A stretch of 64,000 nucleotides of DNA from Neopestalotiopsis rosae (Eukaryota; Ascomycota; Sordariomycetes; Amphisphaeriales; Sporocadaceae), in NCBI GenBank assembly GCA_023078685.1, contig JALGAS010000011.1:1054001-1118000 (forward strand), read 5' to 3'. Of the stretch, positions 35,238 through 48,639 are shown one piece after another (position 1 is the stretch's first letter; each line of letters opens with the position of its first letter). Position numbers and translations under genes: made by a program. The notes beneath the pieces are model-generated. The model did not search any database and was not told the DNA's origin. It was given only the letters and a program-made list of their open reading frames with translations.

Positions 35238-35728
35238 AGGCGAGGCTTGAGGTGTAACCGAGAGTCGACGGGTGAACTGATGTCAAAGTGGCCCACCCAC
35301 TTGAGCTTATGTAAAATCAAAGAACTGTATAAAATAGGACATTTTACGAATTGATCAGATCACGTGTCTACAATCATGGCTATCTTCTTATTATTTTCAT
35401 GCCATCAAGCTTTCACGTATCATCTTTATCGAGCTGTGAACCAATCAACAAGTTGGGTGTGACAGACCGTGCAAGTTTTGGGTGTTCATCTGAGTAAATG
35501 TACATAGTCAATCATTTGCAATTGACGAGGGGTACAACTAGTGACTGCTGAAGCGGAGCTTGTTCTGTTGTCGAAACTGGGTGTGGATCACAGCTTGTTT
35601 CAACTTCTCATACTCAAGGGACAAATCCGCATACTTTTAGGCATCCCCTTCTTTTCCCATATTGCGCCAATTCCAGTCCTCCAGCAAAATACCTACCATC
35701 TTTATTTTTTGAACCAGACTAGTGGCGA
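35238..35728. other. Intergenic between same-strand genes
   Basis: 491 nt of 3' UTR and promoter. No gene or repeat recognised. Confidence 0.6.
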
Positions 35729-36715
35729 ATGGCGAAGATGGAGTACGCGCACATCACGGCTAGCGATGGCTGTAAGCTTGCTCTTCAAACCTCGTTACCA
35801 CTCAGTCCAAGCGCCACGGGAGACCCACGGTACAAGAGACTTCTTGTTCTGATACATGGCTTTTCAGGCTCATCAGCCTACTTTCAGCGCAACATACAGA
35901 GTTTATCGGCTGCAGCGTGGGTTGTGGCCGTAGATCTGAGGGGACATGGTGCGTCTGGCCGTCCCAGGGGAGGATATCATGTGGCGCGTTTAGCTGCAGA
36001 CCTCAAGGAGGTCATCCACCACTTACGTTCATATGCTTCCTCTCGCGTTCCTGGAGGCGACATCAGCATCGTACCTGTTGGCTGTTCCATTGGCGCCGCT
36101 ATCCTTTGGACATACTCTGAACTCTTTGGCGATTCCGGCATCGCAGGGTACGTTTTTGTCGATCAGGCACCACTGCAGGACCGCTCCTCGTTCGATTCAT
36201 GGGACCAATCCAAAGCGCACCGTGGTTGCTTCGATGAATCGTCCATGCTGGCTGCCCAGGACGCCTGGATCTCGCAGCCGGAGAACGCCTTCAGGGGTCT
36301 AGTGAACGATTGTCTGGGATATCGCTTTGCTCCGATCGACGGGGAAGACGTCAGTGAGAAGCGCTCAAAGGATGATGAGGTTTTCTTCACGGGCGAATCT
36401 CGCAGATGCGACACCACGTGGCTGGCTCGTCTGTTGGCAGACCACACAAGGTATGACCACCGAGAAGCCTGCGAGTTGATTGATGTCCCCGTATTGGTTT
36501 TGGCGGGAAGGAGGACTGGTTGCTTTCCTCTAGACGGAATGAAGGAGACAATTCGTAGGGTCGAGAAGGGCAGGAAAGAGAGAGGAGTCGCGGCGGGCAT
36601 TGCCAAGTGGTCAGAATTTGCGAGTGGGCATTGGCTGTTCTGGGAGGATCCAGAGCGCTTCAACGCCGAAATCTCCGACTTTGCGGCAGAATGTGAGAAC
36701 CTCTCCCGACAATAA
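35729..36715 (+). CDS. Alpha/beta hydrolase
   Basis: Single exon, 328 residues, no signal peptide, so probably cytosolic. The fold markers are all present: the oxyanion-hole segment LIHGFSGSS (residues 41-49), VDLRGHGASGRP after strand 4, the nucleophile elbow VGCSIG with S120, a cap-like insert in the middle, and ASGHWLFWEDPERF with the catalytic H301. The acid is probably the aspartate in the IDVPVLVLAG strand region or shortly after, but it is not certain. Substrate cannot be told; relatives include esterases, epoxide hydrolases and peroxidases of the superfamily. A second ATG lies three codons in. Confidence 0.88.
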   Translation: MAKMEYAHITASDGCKLALQTSLPLSPSATGDPRYKRLLVLIHGFSGSSAYFQRNIQSLSAAAWVVAVDLRGHGASGRPRGGYHVARLAADLKEVIHHLRSYASSRVPGGDISIVPVGCSIGAAILWTYSELFGDSGIAGYVFVDQAPLQDRSSFDSWDQSKAHRGCFDESSMLAAQDAWISQPENAFRGLVNDCLGYRFAPIDGEDVSEKRSKDDEVFFTGESRRCDTTWLARLLADHTRYDHREACELIDVPVLVLAGRRTGCFPLDGMKETIRRVEKGRKERGVAAGIAKWSEFASGHWLFWEDPERFNAEISDFAAECENLSRQ

Positions 36716-37553
36716 CATCATTTCATGATAGCATGAAAATTGTGTATCACTCTAGAACATTGGAATACGAGTATCTGCCACGTTTTCTCTGCTCTTCTAG
36801 ACGTAATCTCTGTCAGAGGTTTTGAAAATGTTGCGTAATTCTGACCACTTCAAAAGTGTAGCCGCATGAGCTCTTGTCTCTGCCTCCAAATCGATCGAGA
36901 TGCTTACACACCTTTCTGCAATTTGGGACTTTCATTGTGGCGCTGTTGATCATCCGCCCAACTATAATCAAAATATCTCTTCGTCCATTTTGGACGAAGA
37001 TTCCCATCAATTTCGACAATTGACTCGTCTACTTCACTCAGACTCGTGCTGATAGACTGCCCTAAAGCATATTCCGTTTTCGATATCTAGCCGTGAGATT
37101 TGAGCAGATTGCTCTTCATAGAGTGATGAAAGCCAGTATATCGATTTGTGTTTGAGCTCACAATTGAGGCACATTGGGGAGACACATTTGAGCAGTCTTT
37201 GCTGGCCTCTAGCCGTATGCGCTCCACGACGTTTGATGCCGCTTCAGGCTTGGTCAACACGTTACACTGTTGCAAACCTTGATAGCCAAGCCAAGCGCTT
37301 GGACATGGCAGCAATTCAGACTCGAGACTTCAAATCTAAGGCCGCCTCCAGATCTGATGTGTATTGTTCCGACGTAAATGCTGAGCGGCAGATATGTGAC
37401 AACCACCCACTAAGAAGCCTGAATATTGAGCTACAGCAAAAACGACTGATGACTGAATAATCTCTCGTCAGTTATCATACCCCTGGCCAGGTAATGTCTA
37501 TGGACCTGACCGTTCCGTCGCCAATTGAATGAATTAGAGTGATATTATGGGAA
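36716..37553. other. Convergent intergenic
   Basis: 838 nt holding the 3' ends of the hydrolase and the MFS transporter. Frames at 37146-37460 lack coding character. Confidence 0.55.
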
Positions 37554-39555
37554 TCATTGTTGCAGATTCGTTCCCGTGACGGTGGATGCTGTTTCCGTGT
37601 CGTGCGCGTTTTGGTTATGGTGTGTATCTCCTGGTATATGTTCTCTGTCGATAGTTGGCTCCGAGACGTCGTCATCGCGGTAGGTCATTCCAATCTTGCC
37701 TGCTGCACGATCTCGCCTCTCTAGAAATGTGATCAGACCGATAAATGGAATCACAAGGGAACCAGTAACCAAGCTTGCAATGTAACCCCTCTCGTAATTT
37801 GGCGCATCGGTAACAGGATAAAATACAAGGGGCCACCAAGTAACGAATGCGAAATCGAACGAGTTCATAAAGCCTGTTGTGATAGCTCGGAGCTGAATGT
37901 CATGTGCGGTGACGTCGGCCATCCTGTTCGTTCATAGGTAACATTAGCCTCTTTTGTACAATCGTAATGTCGAACTAGAGAGCAGCTTTGGAATTGCGGA
38001 TCAGGAGGTATAAAGGGTATTTACCAAGAATACCACAATGCTTGAGGCGCATATGTAGTCCCGAGAAGGTAAAATGCGAAGAAATGAGCAGCATCTGTCA
38101 CCGGGTCTGCTACAAGGATGGCGCTGCCAACGATGAATGTAATGCCAATGGCAACTGAAGGCTGCCATCGTGAATTTATCTTATCGGAGATGACGGAATA
38201 GACGATGGTGCCCACGATGGCTGAGGCATATATGGCCGTAGGATACGTGTTCTGCTGAACAACGGTGTAACCGCGAGAGGCCATCCACAGCGGCATTACA
38301 TTATTACCAAGGCTCTGGATGCAGAGACTATAGACTATAGTTCCCAGCATCAGTACAATCTAGTGAGTCAAATATGCACGTACTTACGCATGAAAATGAA
38401 TGGGAGCAACCAGAACTGCCAGCTTAGAAGAACACGACGAAAGACCGTAAGATCCCAGTTCTGCTTTTTGAGGTTGCCGAGACGAGTGACAGCGATTTCT
38501 TTCTCTTCAGGGGACAAATACCAGGCACTCTTATGAGAAGGGAGATCTGGGATGATGAACCAGCCTGCAAGATAGGTTAGCTTGAAGACGACATATAATC
38601 AGCCTTATCAGAATATACCCAAGGCTGCAACCGGGATTGTCATCAAGGAAACGATAATAAAGACCCAGCGCCAGGCAGGCAGTCCATTTTTACCATCGAG
38701 TGACTGTATTAAACCAGCTTGAATCCACCCGCCAGCGATAGATCCCAAATGACCAAAGCAACAAAATACCGCTGCCCTGGTGCTTAGTTCTGATCGTTTG
38801 TACCATGAGCCATAAATGAAATGTGCTCCAACGCTATGCTATATTAGCCACCTATTGACCGTCCAAAGCGAGTTGGTATCATTCAAACTCACTAGGCTAT
38901 AGCCGAAAAGGCCCCTTCGAAACCATTCAAGATGAATAGCTGATAGACGTGTTGCATAACAAATGTGACCATTGTCAATACACTCCAGCCAACGTTGGCG
39001 AATACAAAGACATATTTCGGTCGCGCCAAAGTGAGCAGTGAAGTTGAGGGGATTTGAAATACAGCATAAAAGACGAGATAGATTGTGCTCATATAGTTGA
39101 AATCTGTCAAGTCAGATTTCGGACATCGACAGACTGTTTACCAAGCATCCAAACTGACCTTTCCCTTGAAAGCCCAAGTCCTCTTTCATTCCACTGATAT
39201 ACGCATGACTATAACTAGCGCGATTCACACCAAAAAGAAACCAAATCAGTGAGAAATACGGCAGGATAGTGCTGTCAAGCTTGATGACTAGAGTTCGCTC
39301 CACGGAGGAGGGTCCCCAGAGGACTGTCTTTATCTTGGAAATTGTCGACATCAAGACTGCGACAATGCTGCTTCGACGACCTTCCAGTCGCTCGTATGAG
39401 GAAGACATGCTGGATAGTCGTCCGCCGCCAGGTGCAGTGTTTTTGTTCAGACAATAAAAGAGGTGGGAGAGTTGATGTCGAGATAGTGGAGCCTTACTCG
39501 CGGCATCTACGCTGAGCTCCATTGGTTCAAAACCAAGGTCGGAATCTAGGGACAT
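37554..39555 (-). CDS. MFS transporter, anion:cation symporter (Dal5/TNA1-like) family
   Basis: Six exons, 39555-39159, 39103-38893, 38833-38619, 38564-38388, 38334-38025 and 37923-37554, give 559 residues; introns are 55, 59, 54, 53 and 101 nt and all phases close. After a long soluble N-terminus come about 12 spans: LPYFSLIWFLFGVNRASYSHA opens the first, FNYMSTIYLVFYAVFQIPS the second, and the central loop carries WFIIPDLP followed by LSPEEKEIAVTRL, a hallmark of the allantoate/nicotinate/vitamin permease group. The second half includes GNNVMPLWMASRGYT and the late MADVTAHDIQLRAITTG-FMNS segment. It should move a small organic anion across the plasma membrane with protons; the substrate is unknown. 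Confidence 0.92.
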
Positions 39556-42500
39556 GGTAAGCACGCGACATGGCGTGCAGATTTGGTGGGGGTGGGGTGT
39601 GTTGGCAACGATTTGATTCGGCTAGTTATGTGCAAGGGCTGAGGTCTCAAACTGAACAGCAATATTCCCTTTCTTGGATCTTGATGATTGAGTCTCAGTT
39701 ACATCTGCTGGTATCGGAAGATCTATATATCAAAATCCACATTGTGTGTTTGCCCAGGGCTTATGAGGTTAATTGCCCAGACGTTTAGGCTAGGTCGACG
39801 TACACAGCACTGCGTGTGAGCATTTCGTGTAGTTTATGTAACCAGGCCATTGGCCACGACGCCGTCTGTCGCAAAAGCAGGAGATGGATTTCCATCATGA
39901 CCAAGCCCGACTGAGTACGATATGGAGTGTCTTGTCCCATATGTCTCGTTGATGTGCATTGCGCGCGTTGCACACAGTTAACACCACGCGGGATTGAGTA
40001 AGTCTTCTAGTATCAAAGGAATAGGCCTGTTCACGAATGCCAAGGCTGCCCTCTGAATTGCGAACATTTACGTGATAGCAAAGACGAGAGCATCTGCCAG
40101 CGGGATGAGCGAGCAAATCCCGACCATGACGGTGATTGCTTCGTTATTGCACCCCAAATGTGAAAAGCGGTGAAGCCGAGACCTAAGCTCAACTCGCGAT
40201 TGACCTTGATGTGAGTGGCGAGTGCTTCAACCGACGCACCGCCAGCGGGTACGTGTTAGATATCTCCTTCTGTTTTTGACTCTCCCTCTAACAGGTGCGA
40301 GCGACTATTCAAACCTGGTTTTGGAATCATGTCCCGCTGATCAAGCAATCAGCAACATTAAATGCGCGACGGCATTGCTGAGTCCCTGAGTAAGTAGGCA
40401 CCACTGTGACAGAAATGATATGGTGCTCCTATTAGTGTGGTATTTTGAGCTGATGTGTCAGAGTATCTGTCTATCGATGTTGTGCTTAGCGTAGGATTGA
40501 GCGTTCTCAAGTTTCTTGAGTCGCCCAAATGCTAACATTAGGTAGACTGTGATCCCAGAATCTGGATTATTTCCGCGCATCCGTCTCAGTTTGCCGCGAC
40601 GCCGCGCAGGCGTTACGCCAGAGGCTGGTGCGTAAGTAGCTCGTATTATACTAGACGATGGAGAATTCGGCGGCACGTTCTGCACTAAAATGTGCAAGTT
40701 GCCGAGGTTCGAATACTCGACTAAAAAGGATTTGGATACTGTAACGTTTCACTCCAATAAAGCATCTCGCAAATCAAGCTTCCATGTCCCATCATTGATA
40801 TCTTGCCACAAACCTTTTAGTACTTCCAATAGGCGCCATGCGTCGCAAAAGCGGTGACACAATGCTGGCCCATCGCCATTGGCAGCAATGCGAATCTCGA
40901 ATTAAACTGGTTGATGTTGAATGTATGAAAGGATTATTCAAATGCGAATCAGTGGCTGTTTTGGCTGCACCGTGGCTTTTTATGCTCGTAACATGTAATA
41001 AAGTATGCACAAGCATTACTGGAGAGGTTCACGAAGGGGGCTCACAATAATTATTGGGAGCACTCAAACAACGAATATCCGCTAGAGGTAAAGGACTCTG
41101 TAGAAATGGACAAGTATAATTCCTTTCACTAACTCAGCCCGCCCTTCCTGGGCTGCCTGGTAACTTCAATTGAATGTGCATCTGGATACCTTGCCAGTGG
41201 CCATAGCTGCGCCCTCACAAGTGTGGTCAGTTATATGGTTGGGGGGGTTCTCCTGGTTCTCCGTGCTTGGGCGCCTGCAAAGCCAGAACCCCGGTTGTTA
41301 CCGTCGGCAGCTGCCGAGGAAAAATCCCTTGGGTATCCGCAATCGATGGCGTGCTTGAACCTCATCTCATCTAGAATTAAACGATGAGGTAAAGGAATTA
41401 TCGTGTGGAGTAGTAGCATACGACAACATATACAGTAGTCGAGCATCGAGTTGAGTTGTATCCTGTGGCCATGAAATAACAGTAGGAAAAGGTGGCCGGC
41501 TCCTCTCTGATAACCCCCATCAGGGCGCTGGGCATTTGAAGCCAGACACACACCTAATCCAAGCCTCTAAAAAGATTTTGGGTATTCAAATGCGAATCAA
41601 TCGCCTATTGAAGCTTTGAAAGTTCAAGGGAAAAGATAATGCTTCAGAATCTTGCTTTGCAAAGACTTTTCGAGTGACATATTGCCTGTGCTAAAACACC
41701 ATGCTATCAAACATCGGGAGCTTTCATAAATCATGATTCGCCTGTGCAAACGGACCGATTGGATTGACTACCGTCTAGTAAAAAGCTCGCCCCCTTTCCA
41801 CTGTTGCCCACTGTCTGTGTGCTATCCGGCCATCCCATCACCTGGGGTAGCTTGATGAGTGGAATGTTAAAGTGTAGTGTAATGGATCATACTGTGTAGT
41901 AATGTGTAATACGTATGTACAAAGTAGGTCCTGTAGTGTCTTTAGCAGTTGCAAGTGCCGGATGTCTATACCTATAGTGGCCATGTGTCCGATGACTGAC
42001 CTCGATCTGCACCGAATCTGCTCAACTGAATCAAACAAAATGCTACTACAGTAATATCATCAGCGTGAATGAACCACAAGCGAGACGGCAAACCAGCTCC
42101 AACGAGAAGGCATAATATTGCCGTGCTAGAATTTCTATAGCGCATGACCCAGAGGGGCAAGTCATCGAATGTCATCTCATAAATTATATCTCAACTTGAT
42201 CAGATATAGCTCAACAAAATGTACTAGTCCGCGGTAACAATTTGTTGGCAATACAGACAAGATGCCAGAGGGATTTGCAGGACGTGCTTTTACACTATGT
42301 AATGTGTGATCCTGCTGGCAGGTAGTATACGATACGTAGTGCAGCACAAATATGATCCGATTGGCAGCTTCATGGTCATTTGCTTCGTTTGGATGCACCC
42401 CAGAATTTGCCCGCCCCAAAGGATCCTCGCTCTGCACCGGCCTCCCTCTCCGGCATGTCATGAGTGTGGCTCGACCATAGTCTCGGGCGCTAATAAACTT

Positions 42501-42986
42501 TTCCTGGCGGCATCAGCCAACGCCGAGGCGCATTGGGCGTTGCTCAAGCTTTACGGATGTGCGGGTGTTAGATGATCCCTGCTGGTCTTGCCAGTCATTA
42601 CCGTGTTTCTGCCGTTTTCTTTTCATCGGCGCTATTGCTGCGCAGATGCGGGCATATGTAGTAGGTGCTACAGAATGAACCGAGATTTGCACGACTCGTC
42701 ATGCGTCGACTTTGTGGACTACCTACCTGGTAGCTGCTCTTCGAATCCACGAATGGAGAAGTTGTTATGGATCATGCAAAAACAAGCCCGGTTGACAAAA
42801 CAAGTTACCGTATCTGAGATCTAGGTCCAGGGTCTCTCTCAATCGTCGCCCATAGTCAGACCCGTATAACCCACTGCATGTAGTCCGCATAATAAAACCG
42901 TCTTTCGACCCCATACTACCTCGGCGTGGTCCTCCCACCTCTTTTCTCTTACAACCATTTGGCTAATGTGTCACTGATTTGTCAAG
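39556..42986. other. 3.4-kb divergent intergenic without a gene
   Basis: Lies between the divergent MFS and PTR2 transporters and must hold both promoters at its ends. All frames are short and family-less. A small hairpin (TGCAC/GTGCA) with a GGTTCGAATAC sequence at 40.68-40.72 kb looks slightly tRNA-like but fails as a tRNA. Confidence 0.5.
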
Positions 42987-45479
42987 ATGGGTAAGTTTTG
43001 GTGAACGACTTCGCCCAAGTTGAAAAAGCTTCACGGGAAGACAGATGCAGGGTCCGAGCTAACACAAGAGATAGCAATCCACAATGACACCTCAAGCAAT
43101 GAGTTTGCAGACCACGAGAAAGCTGGCGGTGAAGAGCACACTCCCTACCTTGCTGCCAACATAGAAGAGGATTACGAGGGCAAACCTACGCCAGAGGAAC
43201 TTCGGACACTGCGCCGAGTCCCTATCAACATCCCGATTGTCGCCTATCTCATCTGTATTGTCGAGTTCTCTGAGCGGGCCTCATACTATGGCGTTCAGCC
43301 ACTAATCAGTAATTTCGTTAATCGTCCCATGCCTACTGGAGGCAATGGCTGGGTAAGTCTTATTCACCGGGTGCTTGCCCTGCCTGTGTCTGGTCTCTTG
43401 GATATAGTAGTACTACAAGGGCACCACATTCTGAGGTCTATTACCATTGTATAAATGCAACTCCTTCTGACTCAAAATCTCACAGGGTGCGCCTCCAGCC
43501 GGTACTCAGCAAACAGCTGGTGCCTTGGGCATGGGTACTCAAGTTGCCAATGCTATCGGACAGTCTTTCAGTGTCATTGCTTAGTAAGTACTGCTATGTC
43601 ATTCAGCTTGCCTCTCGTGCAATAGTTACTGTACCAAGCCATTGCAGAGATTACATATTCCACCTCGCTGCGAGTATAAGTGTCTCTCATATTTCGCAAT
43701 TACTAACCTGTAATCATACAGTGCTTCGCCACTTATCTTTGGCTACATTGCGGACGTCAAGACGGGCCGCTTCAAGATGATTTCTTGGGGCGTGCTCGTC
43801 TTTGGTGTTGCTCATGTGTTGATGTGTGCCGCGGGTGCTCCCGACCTTTTGGCCAATGGAAATGCCAAAATCCCTTACTTCATTTCTATTTACATTTTGG
43901 CAATTGGTGCTGGTAAGTCAAATCTCAAAGACCCGTCTGTAACACATTCCTGTACAAGTAACTAAGGTTTTCCATAGCCATGTTCAAGCCCTGCGTTTCG
44001 CCCTTGCTACTGGATCAAATGACAACAACCGTCCCTAAGGTCATTACAACGAAGAAGGGCGAACGCGTGATTCAAGACCCAGAGTCCAGTACGGAGAGAG
44101 TGATGCTGTGGTTCTATTTGGTGATCAATATTGGCGGGTTCATGAATGTGGCCACTGCTTACATTGAAAAATATGTAGGATGGTGGCTGGCTTTTCTCGT
44201 GCCGCTGTTTCTCTATTTGCCATTGCCTTTCCTGCTCATGTTTCTCCGGAAACGATTGATTCTCCACCCACCGGCAGGCAGTGATCTTGGCAAGATATTC
44301 AAGATTATCGGTATCTGTCTCAAGGATGCGGGTATCAAGGGATTCGGCCGCAAGGGCTTCTGGGAGTCCGCTAAACCATCGGTAATTCGTGCCAAAGGTT
44401 TGAACATTCAGACTGACTGGAACGACGACTTCGTGGAAGATGTCCGCCGCACATTCCAGGCAACTGGAATCTTTTGCTTTTTCCCAATTCAGTACCTCAA
44501 TGATAATGGTATTGGATCTGCCGCCAGTTTCTTGTCAACCATGCTCACAACCAATGGTGTACCGTAAGTCTTGCCATCGCTATTCCGGCTGCGAACAAAT
44601 CCCTCAGTGACTACCAAGTGAGAGAAGCAAGCTGACTCGTGATACAGTAATGATGTCATTAGCAACTTCAACACACTGAGCATCATCTGCGTTGCTCCGA
44701 TTTTGAATTACGGCCTGTATCCCTTTTTGCGCAAAACCGGTATTCACTACGGCCCCATTGCCCGCATCACCACCGGACTTGCATTGTCATCGATTGGCGG
44801 AGCTGCATACACCGTTCTCAATTACTACGCATACAAGGAGTCGCCTTGTGGCGAATATGGCTCAAGCGATTGTACCATTGGCGACGGTGTAGCACCGATC
44901 AGTATTTGGTAGGCTGACACCCCCCTCTGCTTCCTTTCCTCCTCGAGGTTCGCGCAAGATTACGTTTATTTTTCCTTTCCCCTCCACATAAATCAGTCAT
45001 CCACAATGATTGTGTAGCTAAGTATCTATGCTAATTCACTGGCACGCAGGTGGATGGCAATTCCATTTGCGATAGGTGGTATCTCGGAATTGTTCGTCAA
45101 TGTCCCAGCCTATGGTATCGCCTACTCTCGGGCTCCTGTGAACATGAGAGGCTTGGTTTCCGCCATCAACCTCTTCACGACCGCTGTGGCGTACATCATC
45201 GGACTAGCCTGCTCCGCCGTCATCACTGACCCTTACTTGACGTGGGACTTTGGCGGCCCAGCCATCGTTGGCGGCGTCTTGACGATTGTTTTCTACTTCA
45301 TGTTCAAGCACATTGATGCCGAGGAGTTCCAACTGAGCCAGAAGGTAGAGAACACAGACTACCATCTAGAAATGGAGGGTACTGTCAACGTGGTCCGGGA
45401 AAACGAACTGAACAAGACAACAAATCACACAGCGCCCATCAATGAAAATGAGGAGATGATGATCTCAACCAAGCAGTAA
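42987..45479 (+). CDS. PTR2: Proton-dependent oligopeptide transporter (POT/PTR2 family)
   Basis: Imports di- and tripeptides with protons across the plasma membrane. Seven exons give 625 residues: 42987-42990, 43045-43352, 43486-43583, 43722-43912, 43978-44563, 44648-44908 and 45050-45479. The first coding exon is just ATGG; the next starts DAGSELTQE. This start is inferred because exon 2 has no useful ATG. The ExxER motif is EFSER (E75-R79) in the first helix. The PTR2 signature WFYLVINIGG is at about residues 245-254, after the CVSPLLLDQ segment. GISELFVNVPAYGIAYSRAP, typical of the later helices, is also intact. The acidic N- and C-tails fit fungal Ptr2. It is divergent from the MFS transporter, with 3.4 kb between them. 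Confidence 0.94.
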
Positions 45480-46426
45480 TCATGCTGGAACAAGGCATTG
45501 AAAAGTCCAGAAGCAGCGAGGCTATGTCAGAGAGATCAGGAGGCGAAATTATTACAGCGTCGTCCAAAATAAGGCGAGAAAAGGGACAAATCAGCCGCAC
45601 CACCGCATTGGCTTCCTGCTCGCATTGTAAATAGCTCAGGACTCTGTGTATATGACCCAGCAAGAAAGAGACTACCTGTGAAATCCTCAACTCATGGAAG
45701 CCTTTTGAATCACAAACGATAATTCATTTGAAACCTTTGAAAGGTGGTTACACACGTCTTCGGCTTCTTGTACATTGGAAAGCGAATATGTATCGCTCTG
45801 TTTCGACTCGGACATATAAGCATTCTGTTGAACGAACAATATTATTACTCTGACTGTCTGCGCTCATAGTCACGTAGCTATAGTCCCACAATGACAGCAC
45901 AGTCTCAAATGATCTCAATTCCAGCATCAAGGTTTTCCGTATATGCTCAGTGACTGGTCGCTTACTCCAGAGCATGTGATAATGATCATTATCACTGCCT
46001 TGACTCTGAATTCCGAGGCAAACCGTCAGCTGATTGAGTTGGAATTTGATCATAACCTGTTGTAGGCTGCTATCGATGACGAATATGTCACTTCGAAGCA
46101 GAAAGTGGGAGATATTCTACACCAATAAAAGTTGTTAGATCATTTGGGGGAAAAAAAAAGTAAACAAGTGCATGTCATCTGGAAACAATCAGTCAGCTTG
46201 ACTGAGATCGTGTGATTTTCCCGTGTCTGAAATCAGACCGTTGCGTACAATAAGCAAATGTGAATAAAAGCTTGGTCAAGTTCATGCACATCCAATCCAT
46301 GCCTATATGCGTCTCTGTCCTCAGGAAGCGCAACAGACTCACCTGCTTTAGAGCTCTCAATTTGTTATGATCGAATCTTCATTCAGTGTACACTTGCCCT
46401 CTACTTGCTGTATCTTAATACTCTGT
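45480..46426. other. Convergent intergenic
   Basis: 947 nt of 3' flank for the peptide transporter and the minus-strand membrane protein. No gene recognised. Confidence 0.55.
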
Positions 46427-47059
46427 CTATACTCCTTCTTTCTTTTCTCCCGATATTCTTGTCATCCGTGGACCGAGTAATTTCACGGGCGGCGATAACA
46501 TGAATAGGTAAACTCGATGCATCCAGCGAGGCCCAGCAAAGATGCAGCTTGGCCGTTGTCGACCCATCTGCCCGCCTTCCTCCAAAGGCACTATATAGCC
46601 CATGTTCGTGATTCCAACGTAATCCTCGACGCGACGAGCGTAACGAATCAGCAGTGCCGACATGCCTGAATGGTGATGCATATCCAGCGAATCGCAACCT
46701 TCTAATTGCCATGCCGCTACAGAGTTGCAGACTGACATCCCCCCCATGAACCAGCCGAATAGGGCCATGTATGTGTGCAATGCTGCGTTGCTAAGAATGG
46801 TGGCTCGAATTGTGGAATACGGATCATCCCAAAAGTAGTTTGTCGGATTGAGCTGGATCTTCGTCACCTCTCTGAAAATGATCGGAAAGAAGAACCAAAG
46901 ATTTAGTATGGAGACATTAATCCACATGGCCGAAGAAATGAGAAATGCCGTGGCATATACAGCGCAATTTCTTTGCGTGATGAGCAGGAGTGCTGAAAAG
47001 GTGTGTAGGACAACAATAACACAACAAGTGTAATACACTGCGTCATCGTACAGGTCCAT
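46427..47059 (-). CDS. Orphan multi-pass membrane protein
   Basis: Intronless frame of 210 residues from the ATG at 47059. Hydrophobic spans: YYTCCVIVVLHTFSALLLI, YATAFLISSAMWINVSILNLWFFFP, and a third around LHTYMALFGWFMGGMSVC; a weaker one may occur near VYLFMLSPPVKLL. The loop between the second and third is polar, and the second half is mostly soluble and basic. I do not recognise a family. The length and clean hydrophobic pattern argue for a real gene, though an intron in the C-terminal part cannot be excluded. No signal peptide. Confidence 0.5.
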   Translation of the reverse strand: MDLYDDAVYYTCCVIVVLHTFSALLLITQRNCAVYATAFLISSAMWINVSILNLWFFFPIIFREVTKIQLNPTNYFWDDPYSTIRATILSNAALHTYMALFGWFMGGMSVCNSVAAWQLEGCDSLDMHHHSGMSALLIRYARRVEDYVGITNMGYIVPLEEGGQMGRQRPSCIFAGPRWMHRVYLFMLSPPVKLLGPRMTRISGEKKEGV

Positions 47060-48639
47060 GATGAGTATGGGGTGGTGTAGTCGTGAGGTATCAAGCAAGG
47101 CTGCTTGGATGTGAATGGTAATTAATCGTCTAGCCTTGCTCGACTGCAGTCAGATTAGCAGGTAGGATGATACATTGCTTATATAGCCAGAGCGAGGAGG
47201 AAACACGTCACATATCTCTGAAATTGCGCGGACTCGAGTTTGGGATGTTTGAGACGTGCTGAGCATGAGACATAAAGCCAATAGCGTAAACCCTTTGCAC
47301 GGCGAAGGTTCATTGTTTTGGTTTTAGTGGAGGAGGGAGCCTGAAACAGGCCAGAGGCTCGTCCAAAAAGCCCGCTCGCGGTGCTTCATATTGTGCAGCA
47401 GGGGCTGCTCGCATATGTGGCAGGCGCACGACGTTTTCATATGACATTGATGTCCATATATTGACACAATGGTTGAGACACGTCATATGGATGTAGAAAG
47501 CGTGAGAAGATTCCAATCCATATGGGTAGCCAAGGTTCGGGGTTTGGTCAATTTCAGGGTCCCAGCCTACTGTCACATATTTGTATGTACATTGGTGCCT
47601 ATACCCCTCGGTATCAATGAAACGCCGGCGCTGTACGGTTGGCTCGAATTATAGTTTTCCAAAATATATGCATAATCATCCAAGATCACCGAGCAATGTT
47701 TTTCAAAACATTGAAATTCCATCACCACCTATATTTCTGTTGTAGGCCATAACACCTACCCATAAAGTCTTGCTTTGACTAATCCCAGTAGGACCAAGGT
47801 CATTTGGCAGCAGGATATCTGGCATCAGTGTTACCAGTGCGAACCACCAGTCGGGGACTTGGAATTTGTGGCTGAAGCGGACATGCTGAAAAACGCATCC
47901 TGTGGTGACTTGTCGCCGACCAGGTGCCAGCCATGAGCACTCGTTGTGAGTAATTTGGGCCAAAAGATGAATTGATACGTATTTTTTGCCCCTTGAGAGT
48001 TGTTTAGATGATGAGAAAATATACTCTATTTTCCAGACAGCTTTTCAACTCACTGACTAGTGGTTCTATTTTTCGAACCCTCGCGGATCTGATTGCCATT
48101 ATTGGCATTGATCTGATTGATTATGCCAATCAATCTTTTTTGCCATTTAATGTTATCTGTTCACGTCCTTTGGTAGGTACGCATGCATAGTATCAAATGT
48201 ACCGTGGTACTTGGGTACTTTCACCCTCGACCTCTAGTGCTAGCTGGACCCCACCGGACACCCACTAACTTCAATGTTGGGGCTGGTCGCTCATTACCTA
48301 ATCTCCTGAAGCTTGGATCGCAAAGCTGACAGGGCTTTCCCTTCTCATGTCTTTCGCAACTCCAATGATCGAACCTTGTGCACGTCAGAGCCGTAAAACT
48401 TCAACAGCCAGTCGTTTCTCTTGGCCCTTGGGATTTCACCGTTGCGCCAAATTTTTTCTCTAACTCTTGCCCTTGTCGAGGCAGATTATACGATCCTTAT
48501 GGTCAATACTCACTAGGTTCCAGTCCGGGACCCTGCTGGCTCGGTCGCTTCCACATTACACAGAATCTTTACAGCCTTTGCGGCTGCAGGGCATCAATCG
48601 CAAATCGTTGCGGTTGACGTTTGGAAGCTTTGCGACAAG
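47060..48639. other. Divergent intergenic
   Basis: 1.6 kb between the orphan membrane protein and the LAMTOR1-like gene. An imperfect inverted repeat around GATTGAT...ATCAATC lies at 48.11-48.14 kb. No gene recognised. Confidence 0.5.

Noticed and set aside
40640..40725. tRNA-like hairpin with GGTTCGAATAC
   Set aside because: No A box, the putative anticodon loop is six bases and acceptor arms do not pair.
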